From NCBI GenBank assembly GCA_902774025.1, contig CACYGY010000020.1, positions 1-39,744 of the forward strand: a DNA stretch of 39,744 nucleotides, given 5' to 3'. The position numbers and the translations under genes were made by a program. The notes under the pieces were generated by a model. It made no database searches and had not been told where the DNA came from. It worked only from the letters and a program-made list of their open reading frames with translations. Shown piece by piece: positions 7,945-16,216 of this stretch (within the stretch, counting starts at the first letter, position 1; each line of letters begins with the position of its first letter). Source of the stretch: an uncultured Eubacteriales bacterium (lineage in GTDB: Bacteria; Bacillota; Clostridia; Christensenellales; Aristaeellaceae).

Positions 7945-10289
7945 CGTTCCCAAAGAAAACAGGCAGCCGAAGATGATCCTTCTCCGGCTGCCTGTTCCGT
8001 GCAGGCTTCCTTTTCCATGATCCCGGTTTCCATGAGAGCATCCTGCAGGGTGGAAACGGGCACGATCTCCAGCTGCGAAAGCGTTTCCTCCGGCACGTCC
8101 CGGAGCTCCTCCTCGTTTTCCCTGGGAATCAGCACTTTCCTGACGCCACCCCGGACAGCTGCCATGAGTTTCTCAGGCAGCCCGCCAATGGCGGTCACAT
8201 CCCCCCGCAGGGACATCTCTCCGGTCATGGCCAGGTAGGGAGGCACCGGTTTCCCTGTGAGAAGGGAAGACAGGGCTACGGCCATGGTGATGCCGGCGGA
8301 AGGTCCGTCCTTGGGCACTGCGCCTTCCGGAACATGAATATGGATATGCTGCTTTTCCAGTTCCTCCGCTTCCTTTGGGAAAGCTCCGCAGGCCACGCTC
8401 AGGGCAATCTGGGCACTTTCCTTCATGACATCCCCCAGCTGTCCCGTCAGAGTCATATTGCCGCTGCCCGGATTCCGCCTCGTTTCAATGAACAGAAGCT
8501 CGCCGCCTGCGGAAGTCCAGGCAAGTCCCGTCACAATCCCGGGCCGGGCACTGGGGAGAATCTTACCGTGACGCGCGGGATGCCCGTCCACAAAATCCCG
8601 GAGGTTATCCTCTGTCACCCGGACCTTCTGACGGCCTGTCCGGACGATCTTTACCGCGGCCTGACGGCACAGGCTGTCCAGGCGCTTCTTCAGACCCCGC
8701 ACACCCGCTTCCATGGTATAGCGCTCAATGATGGCATGCAGAGCCGCGTCCTCCACTTCCAGATCCTCCCCGCAGACACCCATGGCATTCATGGCTCTGG
8801 GCAGGAGATGGCGGCGGGCAATCTCATATTTCTCCGTGGCCGTGTATCCTTTAAAGTGAATGACCTCCATGCGGTTCAGAAGCGGCTCCGGAATGGTATC
8901 CTCCGTATTGGCCGTGCAGATGAACAGAACAGAGGACAGATCATAGGGAACATTCATGTAATGATCCGTAAAGGTGCTGTTCTGCTCCGGGTCCAGAACC
9001 TCCAGCAGTGCACTGGCCGGGTCCCCGTTGTAGGAGGAGGACAGCTTGTCCACCTCATCCAGCACAACCACCGGGTTGGATACGCCGCTTTTCTGAATGC
9101 CGTCCATAATCCGCCCGGGCATGGCCCCGATGTAGGTTCTCCGGTGTCCGCGGATATCCGCTTCATCCCGCACGCCTCCGAGTGAAACCCGCACATACCG
9201 TCTGCCCACCGCCTGGGCAATCGCCTGTCCGATGCTGGTCTTGCCTGTACCCGGAGCACCCACAAACAGGAGAATGGATCCGGACTGCTCATGCCTCAGG
9301 TTCATCACCGCAATCTGCTGAATGATCCGGTCCTTCACATCCTTAAGGCCGAAATGATCCTCATCCAGAATCTTTTCCGCCCGGTCCAGGTCAATTTCCT
9401 CCGCAGGCTGCTTTTTCCACTGCAGGGAAGTGACAAAATCCAGATAATCATACAGCATGCCGGTTTCCGGACTGTTCTGGTTTTCCTGCTTCATGCGGTT
9501 GAGCACCTTCCGGGCCTCCCGCTCGGCGGTTTCGTTCATCCCGCTTTCCTGGATTTTCTTTTCAAAGCGCCTCACATCCGAAACATTCTCCGGATGCATT
9601 TCATCCAGTTCCTTCTGCAGATACTCCATCTGGTGCCGGATCGCATTCTCCCGGTAAGCCTTTCTGTAATCCTCTGACCGCTCATTCGCCCCTTCCGTGG
9701 AGAGCTTCATCATCTGCACCTGCTCATAGAGCATTTTTTCCACATGCTCCATGCGCTTTCTGAGGCTGTCCTCTGCCAGTATTTCATAGCGTTCCTCTGC
9801 GCTGACGGACATCCAGAAGGTCATCAGGCAGGCCACGTCCGCCATGGTGCAGTTCTGTGCACTCATGAACATGTTCATGGCAGACTCAAAGCGGCTGTCC
9901 GTCACCAGGGAGGCAATCTCCTGCTTGATCAGTTCGAACCGCTTTTCTTCCTCCGCCGCGTCCAGGTCCTGAATATCCGGCCTGACTTCCCCCGCAGCGA
10001 TTACTGTTCCGTCCCCCATGACCATGGGATCCAGCACATTCACCCGATTGCCCGTCCTGACAGACAGAACGCCCTGGATCATGCCTTCCGTTACTTCCCC
10101 CTCCACGCCGATGGGATAGAAGTGTTCCGGACTCAAAGCCGTTCTGGACACCTGCTTCTTCAGGGCAACCAGAATCAGCTTGTCGCCTATGAGCAGTTCC
10201 TTGCCTGTCTGATTCTTCAGGCCTTCCGGTTCAAGATAGACAGTGGAATTCGGCAGCAGCATGACGTTGTATACAGGTATAACGAGCAT
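7935..10289 (-). CDS. lon: ATP-dependent Lon protease
   Basis: A 784-residue Lon (endopeptidase La), a cytosolic AAA+ serine protease that degrades misfolded and regulatory proteins. Residues 1-180 are the LON substrate-binding domain and 180-300 a coiled-coil helical region. The AAA+ module has Walker A GAPGTGKT (344-351) and Walker B VVVLDEVD (407-414). The S16 protease domain has the catalytic Ser664 in PKDGPSAG and Lys707 in GGLPEKLMA. Length is normal. The start at 10289 is supported by GGAGG about 6 nt upstream. The last 20-25 residues (after METGIMEKEA) are a non-conserved tail encoded by what looks like the terminator hairpin. A single C-to-A change in the TGC codon after KEA would stop the protein there, so a recent stop loss is possible. 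Confidence 0.97.
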   Translation of the reverse strand: MLVIPVYNVMLLPNSTVYLEPEGLKNQTGKELLIGDKLILVALKKQVSRTALSPEHFYPIGVEGEVTEGMIQGVLSVRTGNRVNVLDPMVMGDGTVIAAGEVRPDIQDLDAAEEEKRFELIKQEIASLVTDSRFESAMNMFMSAQNCTMADVACLMTFWMSVSAEERYEILAEDSLRKRMEHVEKMLYEQVQMMKLSTEGANERSEDYRKAYRENAIRHQMEYLQKELDEMHPENVSDVRRFEKKIQESGMNETAEREARKVLNRMKQENQNSPETGMLYDYLDFVTSLQWKKQPAEEIDLDRAEKILDEDHFGLKDVKDRIIQQIAVMNLRHEQSGSILLFVGAPGTGKTSIGQAIAQAVGRRYVRVSLGGVRDEADIRGHRRTYIGAMPGRIMDGIQKSGVSNPVVVLDEVDKLSSSYNGDPASALLEVLDPEQNSTFTDHYMNVPYDLSSVLFICTANTEDTIPEPLLNRMEVIHFKGYTATEKYEIARRHLLPRAMNAMGVCGEDLEVEDAALHAIIERYTMEAGVRGLKKRLDSLCRQAAVKIVRTGRQKVRVTEDNLRDFVDGHPARHGKILPSARPGIVTGLAWTSAGGELLFIETRRNPGSGNMTLTGQLGDVMKESAQIALSVACGAFPKEAEELEKQHIHIHVPEGAVPKDGPSAGITMAVALSSLLTGKPVPPYLAMTGEMSLRGDVTAIGGLPEKLMAAVRGGVRKVLIPRENEEELRDVPEETLSQLEIVPVSTLQDALMETGIMEKEACTEQAAGEGSSSAACFLWERQE
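7952..7996 (-). terminator. Intrinsic terminator-like hairpin inside the 3' end of lon
   Basis: A perfect 12-bp stem (AACAGGCAGCCG at 7958-7969 with CGGCTGCCTGTT at 7985-7996) has a 15-nt loop. On the minus strand it is followed by TTTTCTTT. It looks like the lon terminator, but lies 15 nt before the lon stop codon rather than after it. Confidence 0.65.
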
Positions 10290-10358
10290 GATATCCTCCG
10301 TATATGACTGATTTTCTCAGCCGATTCTGATACACCCGTTCAGGAAAGGAACAGTGCC

Positions 10359-10387
10359 TTGACAACTGTCAGTGTATCTGGTAGGAT
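10359..10387 (+). promoter_or_regulatory. Promoter of the TetR-family gene
   Basis: Consensus TTGACA (10359-10364), a 17-bp spacer and TAGGAT (10382-10387). The -35 overlaps the first TGACA/TGTCA operator. Confidence 0.7.
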
Positions 10388-10413
10388 CTTACTGTCAACT
10401 CTGACATTTGTCA
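10360..10413 (+). promoter_or_regulatory. Tandem TetR-type operators (TGACA-N2-TGTCA)
   Basis: TGACAACTGTCA (10360-10371) and TGACATTTGTCA (10402-10413) are dyads of the same half-sites, 42 bp apart centre to centre, about four helical turns. A third half-site TGTCA (10393-10397) forms TGTCA-ACTC-TGACA with the second. They flank the promoter of the TetR gene and could also affect the divergent lon promoter. Autorepression is inferred. Confidence 0.65.
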
Positions 10414-10449
10414 AGTCTGTTTCGATTTTCTTCTCAGGAGGCCGATGCC

Positions 10450-10998
10450 ATGTACTCGGGCTGTAACCGGATCGCCCTGGAATCTCAGCATCATATTGCG
10501 GATGCCCTGCTTCTCCTTCTGGAAGACACGCCCTTTGAGCAGATCAGCGTAACCCGTCTGTGCAGGGAGGCCGGCGTGTCCAGGCAAACCTTCTACACGC
10601 TGTTTGACTCCAGGGAGGATGTGGTGATCTTCCAGCTGAAATCCGCCTGCTGCTGCAAATCCCGGCTTCATTCCGCTCTCCATTCCAGAGACGGTTTTCT
10701 CTTTTCCATGGCAGACTACATGGTAACCAACCGCGGACTGCTCACCCTGCTGTACCAGAATCATCTCATGCACTGTTTTTATGACAGCCAGTATGAGGGC
10801 TTCATGGAATGCAGTTCCGCCGGCCCGGGCCTTTCCCAGAGGGATCAGGCATATATGGCAGATTTTCTGGCTTCTGCTCTGACCAGCTGCGCCAGAACCT
10901 ACGTCAGCCGGGGCGGGCAGGAAAGCGTGGATGAACTGACCCATATCATCCGGGACCTGATGATGGGGATCTGTTTCTGCAGCCTGTTTCCCACCTGA
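10450..10998 (+). CDS. TetR/AcrR family transcriptional regulator
   Basis: A 182-residue TetR-type repressor. Residues 8-55 are the DNA-binding domain (HHIADALLLLLEDTPFEQIS, then VTRLCREAGVSRQTFYTLFDSRED). The rest is a helical ligand-binding and dimerisation domain with several Cys residues (ACCCKS, CARTYV, CFCSLF). It resembles the DhaS/TetR_C_8-like group. The ATG at 10450 is chosen for AGGAGG (10436-10441) 8 nt upstream. It stands alone between the divergent lon gene and a convergent M42 peptidase gene. The promoter region holds repeated TGACA/TGTCA dyads, so it probably represses itself. The effector and any other target genes are unknown. Confidence 0.9.
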   Translation: MYSGCNRIALESQHHIADALLLLLEDTPFEQISVTRLCREAGVSRQTFYTLFDSREDVVIFQLKSACCCKSRLHSALHSRDGFLFSMADYMVTNRGLLTLLYQNHLMHCFYDSQYEGFMECSSAGPGLSQRDQAYMADFLASALTSCARTYVSRGGQESVDELTHIIRDLMMGICFCSLFPT

Positions 10999-11012
10999 GG
11001 ACACCCTGACGG

Positions 11013-11075
11013 ACAAAAACCCCGGCTCCTCCATCTGACGCGGAATCAGACGGAGAAACCGGGGCTGTTTTTGTT
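11013..11075. terminator. Bidirectional intrinsic terminator between the tetR-like and M42 genes
   Basis: A large inverted repeat: AAAAACCCCGG on the left and CCGGGG followed by TTTTT on the right. The inner arms are CTCCATCTGA/TCAGACGGAG. A-run before and T-run after make it functional on both strands for the two convergent genes. Confidence 0.85.
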
Positions 11076-11083
11076 TATGAGAT

Positions 11084-12106
11084 TCAGATCACACGTTTCA
11101 CGCAGTCTTCCAGCAGCCGGAGCGTGCCTTCCATCCCCTCCACGTGGGTCCTTTCATAGGCATGACTGGCATAGACGCCCATGCCCACACAGGCAAAGCG
11201 GGCATCCAGACCGGCGCGGAGCGCCGTTGCCGTGTCTGATGAGTATCCGGGATAGATGTCCGTGGTGAAGGGAATCCCCAGTGTTTCACACCTGCGCACC
11301 ATTTCCGTGGTCAGATCATAGTCGTATGGTCCGACTGCATCCTTCGCGCAGATGGAAACCCACTCTTCCCTGCCCTCCAGGTCATCTCCCACGCATCCCA
11401 TATCCACGGCGATCATATCCTCGCAGGGGACGCTGAAAAGACTTGAAGCGCCGTGCCCGATCTCCTCATACACCGTGAACGCCAGCGTAACGCCCCGTTC
11501 GGGTTGAAGCGTTCCCTCCTGTACACGCCTGGCCATTTCAAGCAGGATCGCAGCACTGGCCTTGTCGTCCAGGAACCGGCTCTTGATGTATCCGGAGGGA
11601 GTCACCTGAAAGCGGGGTTCAAAGGCGATCATATCCCCTGCACGGATTCCCAGTGCCTTCGTGGTCTCCGCGCTCCGGGTCCTTTCGTCCAGAACAATCT
11701 CCAGCGTTTCATCCGAGCGCTTTTCATCCGATGTGTCCCGCCAGACATGTCTGGAAGCGTGAACGGACTGCACCGTGGCGGTATAGACTTTGCCGTCCCG
11801 GGTGTAGACCCTCACATTCTCATTCTCGATGGCGTTGGGATTCCAGCCGCCCAGGGGTGAAAAGCGCAGGCATCCGTTGCTCTTTACGGAGCGGACCACA
11901 GCTCCGAGCGTGTCCAGATGGGCCGTGATAAGAAGCGGATGATCCCCTTCCTTCACAGAGCAGATCACGGTTCCCTTCCGCTCGTGTCCGGGCTGAAATC
12001 CCATGGACTTCAGCTGATCCATCACATACATCTCGCACGCCCGGGTCATGCCCGTGGGACTGTCAATGGCCATCAGTTCCCGGAGTGTTTCCAGCATTCT
12101 CTGCAT
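11084..12106 (-). CDS. M42 family metallopeptidase (glutamyl aminopeptidase-like)
   Basis: A 340-residue cytosolic di-metal aminopeptidase of the M42 family (FrvX/PepA/YsdC group). Ligands and catalytic residues are His63 and Asp65 (TAHLDT), Asp180 (FLDDKAS), Glu214-Glu215 (YEEIGHG), Asp235 (VDMG) and His321 (ERTHVEG). M42 enzymes form large tetrahedral oligomers that trim peptides, often downstream of proteases. The start at 12106 has AAGGAGG 7 nt upstream; that site overlaps the region just after the stop of the phosphosugar mutase gene, only 13 bp away. It is the last gene of the SEC-C/mutase/M42 unit and ends at a bidirectional terminator. Peptide specificity cannot be read from sequence. 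Confidence 0.93.
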   Translation of the reverse strand: MQRMLETLRELMAIDSPTGMTRACEMYVMDQLKSMGFQPGHERKGTVICSVKEGDHPLLITAHLDTLGAVVRSVKSNGCLRFSPLGGWNPNAIENENVRVYTRDGKVYTATVQSVHASRHVWRDTSDEKRSDETLEIVLDERTRSAETTKALGIRAGDMIAFEPRFQVTPSGYIKSRFLDDKASAAILLEMARRVQEGTLQPERGVTLAFTVYEEIGHGASSLFSVPCEDMIAVDMGCVGDDLEGREEWVSICAKDAVGPYDYDLTTEMVRRCETLGIPFTTDIYPGYSSDTATALRAGLDARFACVGMGVYASHAYERTHVEGMEGTLRLLEDCVKRVI

Positions 12107-12119
12107 ATGAATGCCTCCT

Positions 12120-13847
12120 TTACTTCAGCAGGGCTTCCGCGGATTCCCGGAGCTGTTCGTTGAGCGCCTCAGCTTCCTTCTTGTCGGGGGCGTTGCTGTT
12201 GACATACAGTTTGATCTTCGGTTCCGTGCCGGAGGGACGGACGCAAACCCAGTTGCCCTTTTCCAGTTCATAATACAGAACATCGGAGGAAGGAAGACCC
12301 GTGGGGCTGCTTTCGCCGTTTTCCGTGCGGAGACCGGAAAGATAGTCCCGGACTGCCGTCACCTTCAGACCGGCCAGTTCCACAGGGGGATTCTCCCGAA
12401 GATTCTTCATGATCTCCTTCATCCTGCTCAGACCGTCCATGCCGGGCAGCGTCTTGGAAACCACTTTTTCCACGTAGTATCCATAGGTACTGAAAATCTC
12501 CTGCATCCGGTCATACAGTGTCTTTCCCTCTGCCTCGCAGGCTGCAGCGGCTTCGGAAATCAGCAGGGATGCATTGACGCCGTCCTTATCCCGGACGAAG
12601 GTGGAGGAGAGGAATCCATAACTTTCCTCAAAGCCGAACAGGAACGTGTGGCTTCCGCTGTCCTGGAACTGCTGGATCTTTTCGCCGATGAACTTGAAGC
12701 CTGTGAGGGTCTCAAACATGGTAACACCATAATGCTCACAGATCCGGTTGGCCAGGGAGGTGGATACAATGGATTTCACGGCGGCGCCGTTTTCAGGCAG
12801 CCGGTTCTGCTTCTTCATCGTGGAGAGAATGTATTCCAGAAGCAGACAGCCGATCTGGTTTCCTGTCAGAAGATGGAACACCCCGTCGTGTCCCCGCACG
12901 GCAACCCCCAGCCGGTCACAGTCGGGATCCGTGGCGAAAATCACATTGGCGTGTTTCTCGTCCGCCAGTTTTTCTGCCAGCACAAAGGCAGCGGGGTCTT
13001 CCGGATTGGGCACCTTCAGGGTGGAGAAGTTGGGATCGGGAAGCTCCTGTTCCTTCACGACGGACACCTGCGTGATCCCGATTTCACGGAGCATGCGGCG
13101 GACAGGCACATTGCCGGAGCCGTGCAGGGGGGTATACACGATGGAAAGTCTGGAACCTTCCTTCTCAAGGAGATCCGGCTGAATGCACAGGGTTTTGATA
13201 TCCTTCATGTAATCGTCGTCCACTTCCCGGTCTCCGATGATCTTCAGCAGTCCCTTGGCCCTGGCTTCCGCCTCGTCCATAATCTCGGCTTCCGTATAGC
13301 TGAGCCTGCTGATAAAGGACGTCACCTTATCCGCCGCTTCCGGTCCCAGCTGCGCGCCGTCCTCCCCGTATACCTTATAACCGTTGTACTGCGGAGGATT
13401 GTGGCTGGCCGTGATCACCACGCCCGCGATTGCGCCAAGATGACGCACGGCGTAGGACAGGATGGGAACAGGCCGAAGGGCGTCGAAAAGGTAGGCAGGC
13501 ACGCCTTCCCTGCAGAGAACCAGGGCTGTATCCAGAGCAAACTCCCTGGAATACCGGCGGCTGTCATAGGCGATCACCACGCCGCGTCCTGCCGTCTCGG
13601 GACTTTCCAGAAGGTACCGGGCAAGTCCTTTTGTGGCACGGCGTACGTTATAGCGGTTCATCCGGTTGGTGCCGGCACCCAGAACGCCCCGCATGCCGGC
13701 GGTGCCGAAGGACAGCCCCGTATAGAAGCGGTCCTGGATTTCGTTCTCGTTTCCGGCAATGCTTTTCAGGTCTTCACAGGTTTCCGGATCGTTCTGAAAA
13801 TCTCTGAGCCACTCTTCGTACAGCTTATGCACATCCACCATGTTCAT
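12120..13847 (-). CDS. pgcA: Phospho-sugar mutase (phosphoglucomutase/phosphomannomutase)
   Basis: A 575-residue alpha-D-phosphohexomutase of the long PgcA type, interconverting glucose-1-phosphate and glucose-6-phosphate (or the mannose equivalents). Key sites: catalytic phosphoserine Ser148 in TASHNPP, metal loop DPDCDR (307-312), sugar-binding GFEES (405-409) and phosphate-binding RPSGTEPK (537-544). All four domains are present at normal length. The ATG at 13847 has AAGGGAG about 4 nt upstream; a second ATG two codons on has a more standard spacing. It feeds UDP-glucose and glycan synthesis, which fits the glycosyltransferase pair nearby, though they are not in one operon. It lies 49 bp downstream of the SEC-C gene and 13 bp upstream of the M42 gene. 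Confidence 0.95.
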   Translation of the reverse strand: MNMVDVHKLYEEWLRDFQNDPETCEDLKSIAGNENEIQDRFYTGLSFGTAGMRGVLGAGTNRMNRYNVRRATKGLARYLLESPETAGRGVVIAYDSRRYSREFALDTALVLCREGVPAYLFDALRPVPILSYAVRHLGAIAGVVITASHNPPQYNGYKVYGEDGAQLGPEAADKVTSFISRLSYTEAEIMDEAEARAKGLLKIIGDREVDDDYMKDIKTLCIQPDLLEKEGSRLSIVYTPLHGSGNVPVRRMLREIGITQVSVVKEQELPDPNFSTLKVPNPEDPAAFVLAEKLADEKHANVIFATDPDCDRLGVAVRGHDGVFHLLTGNQIGCLLLEYILSTMKKQNRLPENGAAVKSIVSTSLANRICEHYGVTMFETLTGFKFIGEKIQQFQDSGSHTFLFGFEESYGFLSSTFVRDKDGVNASLLISEAAAACEAEGKTLYDRMQEIFSTYGYYVEKVVSKTLPGMDGLSRMKEIMKNLRENPPVELAGLKVTAVRDYLSGLRTENGESSPTGLPSSDVLYYELEKGNWVCVRPSGTEPKIKLYVNSNAPDKKEAEALNEQLRESAEALLK

Positions 13848-13896
13848 CGTCTCCCTTCATATTGATCACCGTTCCCCGTCAGGGGGAAGGTCACCT

Positions 13897-15093
13897 TTAC
13901 TGATACCGTCCGTGACAGATCGCATACAGCTTCCCGGATCCGCACGGACACAGGCCCCGGGGAAGTGAAGTTCCGGCTTTCCCGGGCAGACGGCCCCATA
14001 TGGGAATGCTTCCTGCTCTCTCCTCCGCCCTGGTATGTCCCCGCAGACTCCACACGGGAAGATGATCCAGCAGCGCCTCTATCAGTTCATCCCGTTTTTC
14101 CTCCTCCTGTCCGTCCTCCAGGGGAAAATGTTTCAGAATACGGACATTTTCGGAAGGATCGTGACTCATCATCACATCGGTTGTCACTTTTTTCAGGATA
14201 TGAAGCAGCATCCGCGCTCTTCTGCTCTTCCTGGGACTGTGGGAAAGACAATAGTTCTTCAGTTCGGCAAATCCTTTCTCCCCCACGTCCGGATCAAAGA
14301 TCAATCCCCATCTTCCCTCTGCGGAACAAAGATACTCCGCAAGTTCCGCGTATTCCTTCACCTCGGGCACATACCCTACCAGTCCCCGGAAAATGGCATG
14401 CTGCCAGGGAACCACCTTCGGGCGGATCTGCACCCAGTCCATGCGGGAAGGAAAAGAATCCTGCGCCAGGGGATGTCTGAACTGTCCGGGGGAAGCTCCT
14501 CCCCATTCCGTCGTCATCCCGAACCTGCGGCACGCTGAAAGCATGACGATATCCACACAGTTGTCCAGTATGCTGACATGATGCAGGGCAAAGGGCTTCT
14601 CCGGTCTGGCATAAAGACTGTCATGCAATTGGTCGGGCAGGACAATACCCGAATAATCAGCCAGCCCCAGACCGATGAGCACGCAGCGGTCAGCGCTTTC
14701 CTGCTCCATTTTCTCCTCTTTGGAATATCCGGCAAGTTTCTTCCGCACCAGAGCAGAAACCCGCACCCCGGCACGGCCGTCCCAGTCAGCCAGTCCGCAC
14801 TTTCTCAGAAAGGTGAAGCTGCACTTGCCCAGCCGTGAACCCTTCAGACTGTTTGCGGAGAGCACAGCGTCCTCCGTGTTCCGTTTAAAAGCCTTCCGGA
14901 GCCAGAGAACCGTATCCATATCGAGAAACGCTCTGAACTCCTCGGGAGGGCACTGGTCAATGGACCGGATCAGAAGTTCCGCTTTTTCCTCTTTCGTCGT
15001 CCCACCTGCATCCGGTGGTTTGACACCAAAGCGTTCCAGCGTCTCAAGGATGTCTGCTTCACTTTCAGAAAGAAGCATCTCTTTCTGGTTCAC
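13897..15093 (-). CDS. SEC-C zinc-motif protein of unknown function
   Basis: A 398-residue protein whose extreme C-terminus carries a SEC-C zinc-binding motif: Cys382, Cys384, Cys393 and His394 (CPCGSGKLYAICHGRYQ). The first 380 residues are mostly helical and charged, with no family I recognise. They include a stretch like a DNA- or protein-binding region (ILETLERFGVKPPDAGG). SEC-C motifs occur at the end of SecA, where they bind SecB or ribosomes, and in many YecA-like and SWIM-like proteins. The start is probably GTG at 15093, with GAGGTGAGAGGG just upstream; ATG at 15078 is an alternative. It is first in the unit with the mutase and M42 peptidase genes. Confidence 0.75.
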   Translation of the reverse strand: MNQKEMLLSESEADILETLERFGVKPPDAGGTTKEEKAELLIRSIDQCPPEEFRAFLDMDTVLWLRKAFKRNTEDAVLSANSLKGSRLGKCSFTFLRKCGLADWDGRAGVRVSALVRKKLAGYSKEEKMEQESADRCVLIGLGLADYSGIVLPDQLHDSLYARPEKPFALHHVSILDNCVDIVMLSACRRFGMTTEWGGASPGQFRHPLAQDSFPSRMDWVQIRPKVVPWQHAIFRGLVGYVPEVKEYAELAEYLCSAEGRWGLIFDPDVGEKGFAELKNYCLSHSPRKSRRARMLLHILKKVTTDVMMSHDPSENVRILKHFPLEDGQEEEKRDELIEALLDHLPVWSLRGHTRAEERAGSIPIWGRLPGKAGTSLPRGLCPCGSGKLYAICHGRYQ

Positions 15094-16114
15094 GATACCC
15101 TCTCACCTCACTTCATCGTCTGTTCCATTCGACGGGACTTCCCGGAATCCTTCCCCGGGGTTCTCTCTTTCTGGTTCATTGAGATATGATCCGGATTATG
15201 ATATCATATTTTTCATTCAAGGGCATCAGCCGGCACCCTTCGGACCTGGAAAGGAGAATGAGGCAGCCAGACATTGAGGCAAAAAGGCAGAACCCATCAT
15301 CTGAAACCGACCGTTCTTTGCCGGAAACGAAGACCCGGAACCCTCTCCGGGGCGGGATTCCGTCCCTGCGCCAAAGGACTCACTGAAGACGACGGCTCAG
15401 GAAACGATCTTCAAATCATACAGGTTCAACGCCGGGACAGCCTTCAATCCGTCCCATACCCGTCAGTGCGTCATGCTTCCCCATCCTGACGGATTGACCA
15501 TCCCGCGCTCCGGCAGGTGAAGGCGCCGGAGCTCCCCTGGAGGAAAGAAACAGCGAATCCTTCCGGTCCGCTGAAACGTCCTCTGACCCGCCGGCAAGTG
15601 CAGGGGCATTCCCTGCTTCCCCGGTCGCTTCCGTCAGAGGAGCGCGGCAAAGGATCTCCCTGCGCAGGCTGTCACTGCCGGAATTCACTGCTCTGCAGTC
15701 TTTTTCCGGATCGTCTTTCCATCCCTGCCGTGTCCCGGGTTCGCTTTCCACCCTCCGCCCGACTCTTTTCCGCGGCGGAAACGGGAAGGATTCTGCCACT
15801 GCCGGTAAGAGCAGGGACCGGATCACTGCACTGTTCATGAACCTGTCATACAGGAACCTTTCTCCGCCCCTGTACACCTTCGGACCCGCAGCGGGCTTCG
15901 TCAGGCCGGAATCCGCCCGGCCGGCCATGAAAAACACAATCCGTTCCGCAGTTTCCCACGAATCTGAATGCCATGGGGCAAAGAGAGCGTGTGCGTTCCC
16001 TGGGACGGTTACGGCGTCCTGGAACCGTTTCCGGCCAATGAAGTCTGTAGCATGTTCATCTCTTCCCCCATCCAAAACACAAACCATTTAGTCAGGATAC
16101 ACGGATGAAATTCA
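15094..16114. other. About 1 kb without a convincing gene
   Basis: Open frames in this stretch (the longest on the minus strand at 15416-16087) have no domain signature, biased low-complexity composition and no good ribosome binding site. A plausible plus-strand promoter is at 15179-15207, followed by a weak 42-codon ORF (15258-15386) whose AAGGAG is only one base from its ATG. It may be a decayed gene region. Confidence 0.5.
15179..15207 (+). promoter_or_regulatory. Promoter-like sequence without an assigned gene
   Basis: TTGAGA (15179-15184), a 17-bp spacer and TATCAT (15202-15207), followed by a T-rich run. No confident gene lies downstream for about 1 kb. The -10 region is also a near-perfect palindrome (ATGATATCAT). 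Confidence 0.4.
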
Positions 16115-16216
16115 ATGCAGAAGCGGTTCAGGCTCATCGCAGATTGCCTGGGCGTTTCTGAGACCAAGCTCATCGAAAAGGAGGGAAGGCAGCCCTGTCC
16201 GGCTGCCGCGCTATGA
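16115..16216 (+). CDS. Possible 33-residue upstream ORF overlapping the isomerase start
   Basis: ATG at 16115 opens a short frame (RFRLIADCLGVSETKLIE in the middle, resembling a helix-turn-helix piece) that ends at TGA 16214-16216. This stop overlaps the ATG of the isomerase gene as ATGA. No strong ribosome binding site precedes it. It may be a coupling ORF, a remnant of a regulator or chance. Confidence 0.3.
   Translation: MQKRFRLIADCLGVSETKLIEKEGRQPCPAAAL
16178..16212 (+). promoter_or_regulatory. Hairpin-bridged ribosome binding site of the isomerase gene
   Basis: AAGGAGG (16178-16184) is 28 nt from the ATG at 16213, too far to work directly. Between them is a perfect 7-bp hairpin, GGCAGCC (16188-16194) and GGCTGCC (16201-16207). 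Folded, the effective spacing is about 8 nt. No ATG, GTG or TTG in frame lies closer to the Shine-Dalgarno. Confidence 0.5.

Noticed and set aside
12111..13865. Long plus-strand open frame (584 codons) opposite the phosphosugar mutase gene
   Set aside because: It mirrors the mutase gene, whose catalytic motifs are complete on the minus strand. The plus-strand product has no signature and no ribosome binding site.
15416..16087. Minus-strand open frame of 223 codons in the gene-free kilobase
   Set aside because: Biased composition, no domain, no ribosome binding site or promoter; treated as non-coding.
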